From contig CABUVL010000004.1 in the NCBI GenBank assembly GCA_902495005.1, forward strand, positions 1-64,000: a stretch of 64,000 nt of DNA, in the 5' to 3' direction. Source of the stretch: an uncultured Verrucomicrobiota bacterium. GTDB taxonomy: Bacteria > Verrucomicrobiota > Verrucomicrobiia > Opitutales > UBA9783. The notes under the pieces are model-generated. The model saw nothing but the letters and a program-made list of their open reading frames with translations. It searched no databases and was not told the DNA's origin. Both the position numbers and the translations under genes were made by a program. This document shows, piece after piece, positions 34,403-42,506 of this stretch (positions are counted from its first letter, which is position 1; each line of letters opens with the position of its first letter).

Positions 34403-35758
34403 TTACTTACGATGACCTGGCAAAATGGCATTTAATGCCTCCACGCACATTTGAATCGCCTTGTCAATTTCTTCCTCATTAATGATGAGAGGCGGGTTAA
34501 AGTATATGACGTCTCCCAAGGGCCTTAAGATGAGGCCTCGAGACAAAGCCTCCTTATAGATTTGATAACCGACGCGTAGGGACGGCGAAAATGGAATTTT
34601 ACCGTGCTTATCTTTTACCAATTCAATGGCGTTAATAAGACCGATGTGCCGAATCTCACCCACATTAGGGTGGTCAAGCAATTTTTCGCTCAGCTGCTTG
34701 TGAAGATATTTTGCGCGCACCTGTGCTTTCGTAAGGACATCCTCATTCTGCAAAACACGTTGTACGGCCAACGCCGCCGTACAAGCTAACGGATTGCCAC
34801 TGTACGTATGGCTGTGCAAAAAAGCCTTTGCTTCGTTATAGTCGGCATAAAACGCATTGTAAATTTTATCGGTGGTTATGGTGATCGCCATGGGCATGTA
34901 ACCTCCCGTGAGACCTTTTGAGACGCACATGATGTCTGGGCTTACACGCGCGTGATCACAGGCAAACATTTTACCCGTGCGACCAAAGCCCGTTGCGATT
35001 TCGTCGGCGATGAAGAGTACGTTGTATTGATCACACAGCTGACGAACGGTATGGAGGTACGCGGCGGGATAAATACGCATGCCAGCGCTTCCCTGCAGGA
35101 TGGGCTCTAATATAAATGCGCAAGTTTCTTCGGCGTGCTTCTCGAAAGATTCTTTTAAAAAGCACGTGCATTCAAGTTGGCAATTTTTTCGGTTTTTACC
35201 GAAAGGGCAGCGGTAACAATCGGGCGCTTGTACGTGAATACCCTCTTTTATGATGGGCTTGTACAAACGCGTGTACAAGTCCATGCCACCGACCGATAAG
35301 GCGCCCATCGTTTCCCCATGATACCCGTCAGACAAACACATGAATTTTGTCTTCTTTTTAAAACCGGTCTGGTGCTGGTATTGGAAGCTCATCTTCAACG
35401 CACACTCTACGGAAGAAGACCCGTTGTCGGAGAAATTGAATTTCCTTAATCCGGCCGGGACCACGATTGATAAGGCCTCACACAGGCGAATGGCCGGTTC
35501 ATGAGAAAAATTTGCGAAAATGACGTGCTCTAAAGATTCCAACTGATTGTGAATGGCCGCATTAATTGTTGGATTACAATGGCCCAATAAGTTGCACCAC
35601 CAAGAGCTAATGATGTCTATGTAGGGCTTGCCTGCTTGATCGTACAGATAAACGCCCTTGCCACTTTTTATAATAATGGGCTTTAAACTTTCGTAATCTT
35701 TCATCTGCGAACAGGGGTGCCAGATGAATTCCAAATCTTTTTCAACTAAGGTTGTCAT
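34403..35758 (-). CDS. bioA: Adenosylmethionine-8-amino-7-oxononanoate aminotransferase
   Basis: This PLP enzyme converts KAPA to DAPA using S-adenosylmethionine as amino donor. The PLP lysine lies in DIMCVSKGLTGGYMPMA near 274-290. IADEIATGFGRTGKMF near 251 and the N-terminal FIWHPCSQMKDYE are BioA hallmarks. At 451 residues it is somewhat longer than E. coli BioA (429). A cysteine-rich insertion (YRCPFGKNRKNCQLECTC near 182-199) is seen in several symbiont and Bacteroidetes-type BioA proteins. It is the third gene of bioB-bioD-bioA, 17 bases after bioD. Confidence 0.94.
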   Translation of the reverse strand: MTTLVEKDLEFIWHPCSQMKDYESLKPIIIKSGKGVYLYDQAGKPYIDIISSWWCNLLGHCNPTINAAIHNQLESLEHVIFANFSHEPAIRLCEALSIVVPAGLRKFNFSDNGSSSVECALKMSFQYQHQTGFKKKTKFMCLSDGYHGETMGALSVGGMDLYTRLYKPIIKEGIHVQAPDCYRCPFGKNRKNCQLECTCFLKESFEKHAEETCAFILEPILQGSAGMRIYPAAYLHTVRQLCDQYNVLFIADEIATGFGRTGKMFACDHARVSPDIMCVSKGLTGGYMPMAITITTDKIYNAFYADYNEAKAFLHSHTYSGNPLACTAALAVQRVLQNEDVLTKAQVRAKYLHKQLSEKLLDHPNVGEIRHIGLINAIELVKDKHGKIPFSPSLRVGYQIYKEALSRGLILRPLGDVIYFNPPLIINEEEIDKAIQMCVEALNAILPGHRK

Positions 35759-35775
35759 GGGGCGTAAAAAAGAGC

Positions 35776-36459
35776 TTATTCGAAAAGAGGCAGAAGGTCC
35801 TCACTTTTAATCGATAAATCACGTGCATTCGCTTCTACTTGAGCGATGATGGGGACTTGTGTTAATAGCCGCATCATTTTCACATTATCTCTATCCATCA
35901 CATTATCTTCACGAAACTGATTTATAATAATGCCGCGGATGTGAATGTTTTTCTGTCTCAAGAACTCCACTGTCAGTACCGTTGCGTTGAGTGTTCCCAA
36001 GGCAGCACTGGCCACAATTAACACGCCTAAATTGAGCTGTTGGATGATATCCACTAAAAATAGCTGCTTGCGCGTATCGTAACGAATGGGGCAGACAATC
36101 CCACCGCAGCCTTCAACCACTAGGTAATCATGCGCCTTCGAATGTGTGTTAAAGTCATCAATGATTTTTCCAATTTCAACGGGATTAGCTTCAAGTTGGC
36201 TGGCCAAATGTGGCGATACCGAATGCTTGTACGCGTAGGAATACATGTCTTGGATAGGGTAGGGGAGAGGCACAAAATGTTTTACATAATTAACATCGTC
36301 GGGCACAAGCTCGCCGGCACATACAGTTGAATCGCTGGCAACGGGCTTGTAATACCCCACCTTATGCCCACCATCGCACAACTTTTTGCAAATTAGTCCA
36401 GACACAAAGGTCTTGCCAACTCCCGTCCCCGTGGCCGTTATGAAAATGGATTTGCTCAT
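35776..36459 (-). CDS. bioD: Dethiobiotin synthetase
   Basis: ATP-dependent closure of DAPA to dethiobiotin. The P-loop is TATGTGVGKTFVSG near 8-21. The substrate lysine lies in YYKPVAS, and VVEGCGGIVCPI near 113 is the family signature. Length 227 is normal. Its ATG overlaps the bioB stop by 4 bases, so it is translationally coupled. Confidence 0.94.
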   Translation of the reverse strand: MSKSIFITATGTGVGKTFVSGLICKKLCDGGHKVGYYKPVASDSTVCAGELVPDDVNYVKHFVPLPYPIQDMYSYAYKHSVSPHLASQLEANPVEIGKIIDDFNTHSKAHDYLVVEGCGGIVCPIRYDTRKQLFLVDIIQQLNLGVLIVASAALGTLNATVLTVEFLRQKNIHIRGIIINQFREDNVMDRDNVKMMRLLTQVPIIAQVEANARDLSIKSEDLLPLFE

Positions 36460-37433
36460 TCGCCCAATTTCCTGATTTTAAAACCAAGTTCAGTTATCAT
36501 CTTGACATCTTGCTCGACTGTAATGCCTGGGGTGGTCAGCATATCTCCTGTGATAGCGGCGTTGGCACCCGACAAAAAACATTGTTTGCCTTTATCTGGC
36601 AACAATCCGCGTCCTCCGGCCATACGAATGGCGGCATCTGGCAAAATAAAGCGGGCAATCGCGACAATGCGGCACAATTCGTCATTGGTTAAAATCTTAT
36701 TGTTTTCATAAGGCGTGCCGGGGATTGGATTGAGCAAATTAATGGGGACTGATTTTACCTCAAGCTCTTTTAACTGAAAGAACAGGTCCACACGATCTTC
36801 CATGCTTTCCCCTAAGCCAAAAACACCACCACTGCACAAACTTAAGCCTGCGCGTCGAGCGGCCTTTAATGTGGCAATCTTATCTTGAAAAGTATGTGTG
36901 GAACACATTTGTGGGAAAAAGCGTTCGGAAGTTTCTAAATTGTTGTGAATGCGATCTACGCCGGCGCTTTTAAGTTCTTGAAGGTCTGCTTCATTGAGTA
37001 ATCCTCCCGACACACAAACGCTTAATTTGGTTGTATCAAGAATTTTACGGGTAATTTGGCAGGCTTTGGCAATGTCCACCTTGTTTAATTTTTTTGCCGC
37101 TGCGACCATTGAGAAGCGCAAAACGCCCTGTTGGTCATCGTGCATAGCTTGCTTTAAAACCGGCTCATCATCGAGGAATGGGTACGTGTCTATTGGGGTT
37201 TTGTAACAGGCCGCCTGCGCACAAAATTTACAATTTTCAGAACAACGGCCGCTTTTTACATTAATAATTGAGCAAAGATCAAAATTTTGCCCGCAAAAGT
37301 GTTGTCGAATTTCATTTGCAGCTGTGGTCAACTCACTTAAGGGAGCCTCCACAATGCTTAGAATATCAACTTTGTTAATCGATTCTTTGCGAAAAATTCT
37401 TTCTTTTAATTCAGAAATTGCACGATTGATCAT
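36456..37433 (-). CDS. bioB: Biotin synthase (radical SAM)
   Basis: Inserts sulfur into dethiobiotin. The radical-SAM cluster motif CSENCKFC is near 59. SICSIINVKSGRC-type context, NLETSERFFPQMCSTHTF near 161, and GGVFGLGESMEDRVD near 196 are typical; the C-terminal AGGRGLLPDKG is conserved. I prefer the ATG at 37433 to a TTG nine bases upstream. TTTACA and CAGATT (17-base spacing) upstream form a plausible promoter. It is the first gene of the bio operon; bioF, bioC and bioH are not present here. Confidence 0.95.
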   Translation of the reverse strand: MINRAISELKERIFRKESINKVDILSIVEAPLSELTTAANEIRQHFCGQNFDLCSIINVKSGRCSENCKFCAQAACYKTPIDTYPFLDDEPVLKQAMHDDQQGVLRFSMVAAAKKLNKVDIAKACQITRKILDTTKLSVCVSGGLLNEADLQELKSAGVDRIHNNLETSERFFPQMCSTHTFQDKIATLKAARRAGLSLCSGGVFGLGESMEDRVDLFFQLKELEVKSVPINLLNPIPGTPYENNKILTNDELCRIVAIARFILPDAAIRMAGGRGLLPDKGKQCFLSGANAAITGDMLTTPGITVEQDVKMITELGFKIRKLGE

Positions 37434-37494
37434 GCGGAGCAATCTGACACGTGCGTTGTTATTTGTAAAGACTTATCTGAGGGCCGGCGTACGA

Positions 37495-38517
37495 CTAAGC
37501 CGACAAAAGACAGGGTGCTTTCTTTTTAATTTTCGTCTTATAAGGGACATCCAAGCAACAAGACAAGGCCACACAGCTTTCTGAAAAATCACCGCTAGGA
37601 TGGCAACGCGTGCGGTATTCCGATGAATAGTACGTCTGATACAAAGCACAGGTTTGAAAGCCCTGATGCCTCAACAAACGCACAGAAGCTTTGTTGGGGA
37701 CCGCCACACGATCGGAAAATAAGAACTTAACGACCGTGCCTTTTAGTCGTGCAATCAACTTGCTCCACGCTTGCGTCATAATTCCTTGATGTTGGAATTG
37801 AGGTAAAATTCCATATGAAACGTTGCAGGCTAATTGATCTGCACTTAAATGCCCCTGTAAATTATGAAGGCAATAAAAACTATCGATGACAAACTGCATC
37901 CAGCCTTCCTCACAATGATGCTGCAAGCTGTACCCTCTTTTAAGGCTTGCAATGTAACCCCGTAATTTGACTGCATCGAAATTCGTTTGTAAAAAACGAC
38001 TTAGCTCAAGCAAATCAATGCCATTTAAGTGATTTTCCGTAAGAGGATGCTTTAAAAAAACGTTCCATTGAGGGAGCAAAACCGTTTTGAAGTTATTGGA
38101 AATGCTCGACAAATTGTACGGGTCTATCTGTAAAAACGCAATGGGGTAGTCCAGCAAATGGTCTTTATAAATAACGAGAAAATTTACAAAAAACCTGTGC
38201 TCTAAACAATGGGTGATGTTATGGATGATAAGGTCTATTTTGTCTTCGGGGAAAAACTCTAAGTTTTTATAATTACTCATGCTGTGGCCGTAGGCGTCCA
38301 AAACAGATTTAATTAAATGAGCATCGCCGGGCCTCGCGACACGCAATTGCAATGGACGGGCGATGTCGTCTTTGGTCGTTATGGATTCTGAAAAATCTTT
38401 AATATACTCAATAAAACTTTCGGGAAATTGAGAACATCGCCCTTGAGTAAAAGGAAATACGCCCGAGCCGTTGACTCGACGTTTCTTCATTAAGTGCAGT
38501 AAAAATTTCGATGACAT
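37495..38517 (-). CDS. GNAT-family acetyltransferase-like protein with long N-terminal region
   Basis: The C-terminal third carries a GNAT pattern: ACNVSYGILPQFQHQGIMTQ near 233-252 (acetyl-CoA pyrophosphate loop) and VPNKASVRLLRHQGFQ near 283-298, as in RimJ-like N-acetyltransferases. The first ~220 residues are less typical, but VARPGDAHLIKSVLDAYG near 62 starts like a GNAT domain. The long insertion between these parts may be lineage-specific. Substrate is unknown. ATG 38517 is preferred to an upstream GTG (38538). It is divergent from the thioredoxin gene. Confidence 0.6.
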   Translation of the reverse strand: MSSKFLLHLMKKRRVNGSGVFPFTQGRCSQFPESFIEYIKDFSESITTKDDIARPLQLRVARPGDAHLIKSVLDAYGHSMSNYKNLEFFPEDKIDLIIHNITHCLEHRFFVNFLVIYKDHLLDYPIAFLQIDPYNLSSISNNFKTVLLPQWNVFLKHPLTENHLNGIDLLELSRFLQTNFDAVKLRGYIASLKRGYSLQHHCEEGWMQFVIDSFYCLHNLQGHLSADQLACNVSYGILPQFQHQGIMTQAWSKLIARLKGTVVKFLFSDRVAVPNKASVRLLRHQGFQTCALYQTYYSSEYRTRCHPSGDFSESCVALSCCLDVPYKTKIKKKAPCLLSA

Positions 38518-38986
38518 ACTTGTACATATGTATAACACATTACACGCTGATCCGCAATACCTTATTAGATTTCAACTTAATTTTAAGGGCTCTATCTATA
38601 GAAAAATAAGCTCAGTTGGCTTGAAATTTTATTGCGTATCTCAAAAAAGGGCATTGTATATTAATCATTCGGTTGGGTACAGCAGCCCGGTTATCATTAC
38701 GGAGAGGCGTGTGAAAGTGGAAGCGAGATGCTACGTGGGCGAGGTTAAAGGTGCCGACTTAGAAGGGATCAGATTTATGAATAAAAATGGAAATAAGGTA
38801 GTAAAACACAAACGGCATTTTTCTTTTAACAACGGCTCTTTGTGGGCAATGGTCCGACTCACAAGCCTGATGGGGGCGCTTTATTCAACGTGCTCAAACG
38901 GACATGCGGAAGCGATCCCCACACGAGACCTCAAGGCTGCTTCAACAGTTAATTTAAATTCAACAACTAACTCAAATAAAAACATT
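38518..38986 (+). other. Open-frame leader upstream of trxA
   Basis: The thioredoxin frame stays open upstream as far as 38471. From an ATG at 38777 it would add about 70 residues with a basic start (NKNGNKVVKHKRH) and a hydrophobic stretch ending CSNGHAEA, which resembles a signal peptide. Either trxA has an exported long form or this is a long non-coding leader. The frame before 38777 overlaps the divergent acetyltransferase start and looks non-coding. Confidence 0.4.
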
Positions 38987-39316
38987 ATGGCAAACGGAAT
39001 TACAGAATTAACAAAGGAAAATTTTGACGCTTTTACAAGTCAAGGGCTTGTATTGGTCGATTTTTGGGCACCGTGGTGCGGACCTTGCAAAGCCTTAGGT
39101 CCCGTATTGGAATCCATTGCGGGAAAAGTCGGCGGTAAGATTAAAATTGGTAAGGTTAATGTCGACAATGAGGATAATGGCAGCCTGTCGGCAAATTACA
39201 ACGTTCGTAGCATCCCAACGCTCATCTTCTTAAAAGATGGACAGATCCTTGAAACAAGCGTTGGGCTCTTATCCGAAGATGTACTGATGAGTAAAATTGA
39301 CACTTATGCAAAGTGA
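38987..39316 (+). CDS. trxA: Thioredoxin
   Basis: A 109-residue protein with the redox site VDFWAPWCGPCKALGPVLE (CGPC) near 30 and the cis-proline loop VRSIPTLIFLKDG near 72. It reduces disulfides in the cytosol, including ribonucleotide reductase, which is encoded downstream. The ATG at 38987 fits the usual thioredoxin length; an in-frame upstream ATG could give an exported form. gmhA begins within its last codons. Confidence 0.93.
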   Translation: MANGITELTKENFDAFTSQGLVLVDFWAPWCGPCKALGPVLESIAGKVGGKIKIGKVNVDNEDNGSLSANYNVRSIPTLIFLKDGQILETSVGLLSEDVLMSKIDTYAK

Positions 39317-39923
39317 TCATTTAAGCAATTTGTTGCAACGTTACCCTCGGTTGGAGGCCTGCAAAAGTGACATTACAGAGGCATTTAATTTACTACGCCT
39401 CTGTTTTGGGCAGCAAGGGAAAGTCCTGTTGGCCGGCAATGGCGGCAGTGCCTCTGATTGTGATCACATAGCGGGCGAGCTCTTGAAAAGCTTTAACATC
39501 CCTGGGCTCGTGCATTTAGCCGAATCGACTCACTTGTCGTCGGAGGCACAGGCCCATCTGCAACACGCTCTGCCAGCCATACCTCTGGCCAACTTAACGG
39601 GGATCATGTCAGCCTTCTGTAACGATTGCGATCCCGCCTGGTGTTTCGCTCAACTTGTGTGGGGATTGGGAGACAAAAAAGACGTTTTGTGGGCGTTGAG
39701 CACCTCGGGCAATTCAAAAAATATCCTGCACGCCATAGAAGTGGCAAAAGCGAAGGGAATGTGCGTTTTGGGCTTATCCGGGCATACGGGAGGCAAGATG
39801 AAAGCTCTGTGTGACGTGTGCATCTGCGTTCCAGAGACAGTCACCTACAAGGTACAAGAGCTTCATTTGCCCATCTATCATTGCCTTTGTCTCATGCTAG
39901 AAAGTTACTTTTTTGGCCATTAA
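39306..39923 (+). CDS. gmhA: SIS-domain phosphoheptose isomerase (GmhA-like)
   Basis: The SIS fold is evident from VLLAGNGGSASDCDHIAGEL near 39-58 and ALSTSGNSKNILHAIE near 134. These are the sugar-phosphate sites of GmhA, which isomerises sedoheptulose-7-phosphate for LPS heptose. VQELHLPIYHCLCLMLE near 185 is the usual C-terminal signature with the catalytic His. Length is 205. ATG 39306 overlaps the trxA end by 11 bases; a TTG 9 bases upstream is less likely. It joins cca through a TAATG overlap. Confidence 0.86.
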   Translation: MQSDHLSNLLQRYPRLEACKSDITEAFNLLRLCFGQQGKVLLAGNGGSASDCDHIAGELLKSFNIPGLVHLAESTHLSSEAQAHLQHALPAIPLANLTGIMSAFCNDCDPAWCFAQLVWGLGDKKDVLWALSTSGNSKNILHAIEVAKAKGMCVLGLSGHTGGKMKALCDVCICVPETVTYKVQELHLPIYHCLCLMLESYFFGH

Positions 39924-40855
39924 TGGGAATTGATACAAATCAATGCTTCCCAAGATATTGTTGGGATTTTGCCAATTTAATCCACGCAAACGCGGGCAGG
40001 GCTGTCTTTGTGGGCGGCTGCATACGAGATATTAAACTGGGCATTTCGACCCAAGATTTTGATGTGGAGGTTTTCGGCATTGAACAGGAACGTTTGCAAG
40101 CGATTCTAGAAAAACATTTTAAGCATATCAATTTATTCGGGCAAAAATTTGGCGTGTACAAAATAAAAAATCCGCCTCTGGATGTCAGTTTGCCTCGCAC
40201 CGAAATAATTATTGGATGTAAGCATAGGGATTTTAGCGTGCATTTGAATCCCTACCTCAGCTATGAAGAAGCTGCACGCAGACGAGACTTTACGGTGAAT
40301 ACAATGGGATTTGATATACTGGCCAACACATTGTTGGATCCGTTTCACGGTGAAAACGATTTATCCCAAGCCACCCTGAGGCACGTTTCTACCCATTTTG
40401 CAGAAGACGCCCTGAGAGTTCTGCGTGGGATGCAATTAGCAGGCCGTTTCGGGTTTAAATTGGCGGATGAAACGCAAGCGCTTTGCCAATCGATGTCACC
40501 GCAAGCGCTCAGTGAGCAAAAAATTTTTGAAGAATTTTACAAATTGTTCTCAAAAAGTTCAAAGCCCTCACGCGGATTGATTTTCTTAGAACGTGTTAAT
40601 TGGCTGCGTTATTTTGGACCCTTGTACGAATGTCAGCAAAAGTTCCCGAGCGAATGGCTATCAATTTTGCACGCCATTGATCAAGCGAGTAGGGGACAAG
40701 CCTCCTGCGAGCTCGTTTACGCAATCCTCCTTACGCGTTTACAAAATTTGCACCTCGCGACTGAGGAGTTTTTCCAAAAGTGGATTACAAACGGCAAAAT
40801 TTTAAAAAAAGTCTTACGAAAAGCCCAAGAATTACGCTCCAATCAAGGTGATTAA
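39923..40855 (+). CDS. CCA-adding/poly(A) polymerase family tRNA nucleotidyltransferase
   Basis: The head domain holds VFVGGCIRDIKLG near 24 and QDFDVEVFG with the metal-binding aspartates near 40. RRRDFTVNTMGFD near 117 and EDALRVLRGMQLAGRFGF near 153 complete class II nucleotidyltransferase motifs. The HD domain of the E. coli enzyme is missing, and at 310 residues the C-terminal part is short. Both tRNAs in the window already encode CCA, so the enzyme would mainly repair ends. ATG 39923 overlaps the gmhA stop by one base. The 3' end overlaps the convergent NUDIX gene by 4 bases. Confidence 0.85.
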   Translation: MGIDTNQCFPRYCWDFANLIHANAGRAVFVGGCIRDIKLGISTQDFDVEVFGIEQERLQAILEKHFKHINLFGQKFGVYKIKNPPLDVSLPRTEIIIGCKHRDFSVHLNPYLSYEEAARRRDFTVNTMGFDILANTLLDPFHGENDLSQATLRHVSTHFAEDALRVLRGMQLAGRFGFKLADETQALCQSMSPQALSEQKIFEEFYKLFSKSSKPSRGLIFLERVNWLRYFGPLYECQQKFPSEWLSILHAIDQASRGQASCELVYAILLTRLQNLHLATEEFFQKWITNGKILKKVLRKAQELRSNQGD

Positions 40856-41316
40856 CGACTGTGCGATTCAATCAATTCGGCCAAACACGTGGGGTAAATG
40901 GGCAAATTACAGTGTTTAATCTGATCGACAGAAAACCACTGCATGCGCCGTATAACCGGTTTTTCTTCTTCCGTTAAATGATCAAAACTTAGACATTGGG
41001 CGTTGGTTTTAGCCAACATAAATTTTTGCTTAATAAGCGTATTCACCCCATGCATGCAAAGTTCAAATTGATCCTCCCAAATAACATTGCCGAAGCTGAC
41101 GTTTTGAGGCGTCAAACCGGTTTCTTCAAAGAGCTCTCTCTCGGCCGCTGCGTAAACATCTTCGCCCTCTTCAATCTTACCGCCGACTAACTGCCAAAAA
41201 CCTTCACCACAGGCACCATTTGCATCCTTAATGTTTGGATCCTTGGTGAATAATAGCAGAACTTCGTTTACTCCATTTAACAGAATGAGCTTAACACTTG
41301 GTCGAACGATTGTCAT
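40852..41316 (-). CDS. NUDIX hydrolase (154 residues)
   Basis: The NUDIX box is LVGGKIEEGED...AAERELFEETGL near 43-68, complete with the REXXEE core. The N-terminus RPSVKLILLNGVNEVLLLF is the preceding strand pair. It probably hydrolyses a nucleoside diphosphate derivative, but the substrate cannot be told. It is divergent from nrdB, with only a few bases between the start codon and the first possible nrdB start. Confidence 0.88.
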   Translation of the reverse strand: MTIVRPSVKLILLNGVNEVLLLFTKDPNIKDANGACGEGFWQLVGGKIEEGEDVYAAAERELFEETGLTPQNVSFGNVIWEDQFELCMHGVNTLIKQKFMLAKTNAQCLSFDHLTEEEKPVIRRMQWFSVDQIKHCNLPIYPTCLAELIESHSR

Positions 41317-41397
41317 TGTATGAAAAAAAATTTGATTTATGTAAATCTTTATGCTTTCCTCCAGGTGTCAAGTCCAAACTTACACCCACAGCTGCCT

Positions 41398-42504
41398 ATG
41401 AACAGACATTACGAAACCTTCTGCACGACGCAAAATGATCAATTAAAAGAGCCCATATTTTTAGGGCAAGCCATCAATGTGGCTCGTTACGATCAGCAAA
41501 AGTACCTCATCTTTGAAAAACTCATCGATAAGCAATTATCTTTCTTTTGGCGCCCAGAAGAAATTGATGTTTCGATCGATGGGATTCAGTATAAAACGCT
41601 AACCCCACATGAACGTCACATCTTCATCAGCAACTTAAAGTATCAAACACTGATGGACAGCATACAAGGTCGTTCGCCCAATATGCTCTTTTTGCCCATT
41701 GTGTCATTGCCGGAGGTCGAAACGTGGATAGAGACGTGGTCGTTCAGCGAGACAATTCACAGCCGAAGTTATACGCACATCATACGCGCCATCGAAACTC
41801 AACCGGACCTCGTATTTAACGACATTGTAGCTAACACCGAAATAAAAAAACGGGCCACGAGCATTTCGTATTACTACGACCGTTTGCACCATTACAATGT
41901 TTTGATGGACAGCCAAACGAGCCACTACGATCTCAGAGAACATATGTGCGCAATTTACATGGCCCTTCACGCCGTTAATGCCTTGGAGGCCATACGATTT
42001 TACATTTCCTTCGCCTGTTCCTTTGCCTTTGCTGAAAGAGAGCTCATGGAGGGTAATGCCAAAATTATTAAATTAATTGCCCGGGATGAGATGCTGCATT
42101 GGGCCAGCACACGCAAATTAATTGCACTGTTATCGGATGGCAGTGAAGGAAAACTCTGGCAAGAAGTTTGTCAAAGTTGTCATGCCGCTTGCGAACAACT
42201 CTTTTTAGAAGTCGTTGATCAAGAAATAGAATGGGCAAAGTATCTGTTCAAGGATGGCGCCATGTTGGGCCTCAATGAAAAAATCTTGCAAAGCTACATT
42301 TATTACTTGGCCAATACGCGGATGGAACAACTCCACATGCGTCCGCGATTTGACATCAAGTCCAACCCGATTCCGTGGATTGACACCTGGCTCAGCTCAG
42401 ATGCCGTCCAAGTGGCCCCACAAGAAGTTGAACTTAGTTCATACCTCACCAATCAGATTAACGCTAATGTAGACCCCTCCGATCTTAATGCAATAGACCT
42501 ATAA
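41398..42504 (+). CDS. nrdB: Class Ia ribonucleotide reductase, radical subunit NrdB
   Basis: The small subunit that holds the di-iron/tyrosyl radical. Iron ligands appear in YQTLMDSIQ (Asp), ETWSFSETIHSRSYTHIIR (Glu, His and the radical Tyr), ELMEGNAKII and ARDEMLHW. It tracks E. coli NrdB almost residue for residue, from TQNDQLKEPIF at the start to VQVAPQEVELSSYL at the end. I prefer ATG 41398, which matches the E. coli N-terminus; the ATG at 41320 would add 26 unrelated residues. nrdA follows after 2 bases. Confidence 0.95.
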   Translation: MNRHYETFCTTQNDQLKEPIFLGQAINVARYDQQKYLIFEKLIDKQLSFFWRPEEIDVSIDGIQYKTLTPHERHIFISNLKYQTLMDSIQGRSPNMLFLPIVSLPEVETWIETWSFSETIHSRSYTHIIRAIETQPDLVFNDIVANTEIKKRATSISYYYDRLHHYNVLMDSQTSHYDLREHMCAIYMALHAVNALEAIRFYISFACSFAFAERELMEGNAKIIKLIARDEMLHWASTRKLIALLSDGSEGKLWQEVCQSCHAACEQLFLEVVDQEIEWAKYLFKDGAMLGLNEKILQSYIYYLANTRMEQLHMRPRFDIKSNPIPWIDTWLSSDAVQVAPQEVELSSYLTNQINANVDPSDLNAIDL

Positions 42505-42506
42505 CG

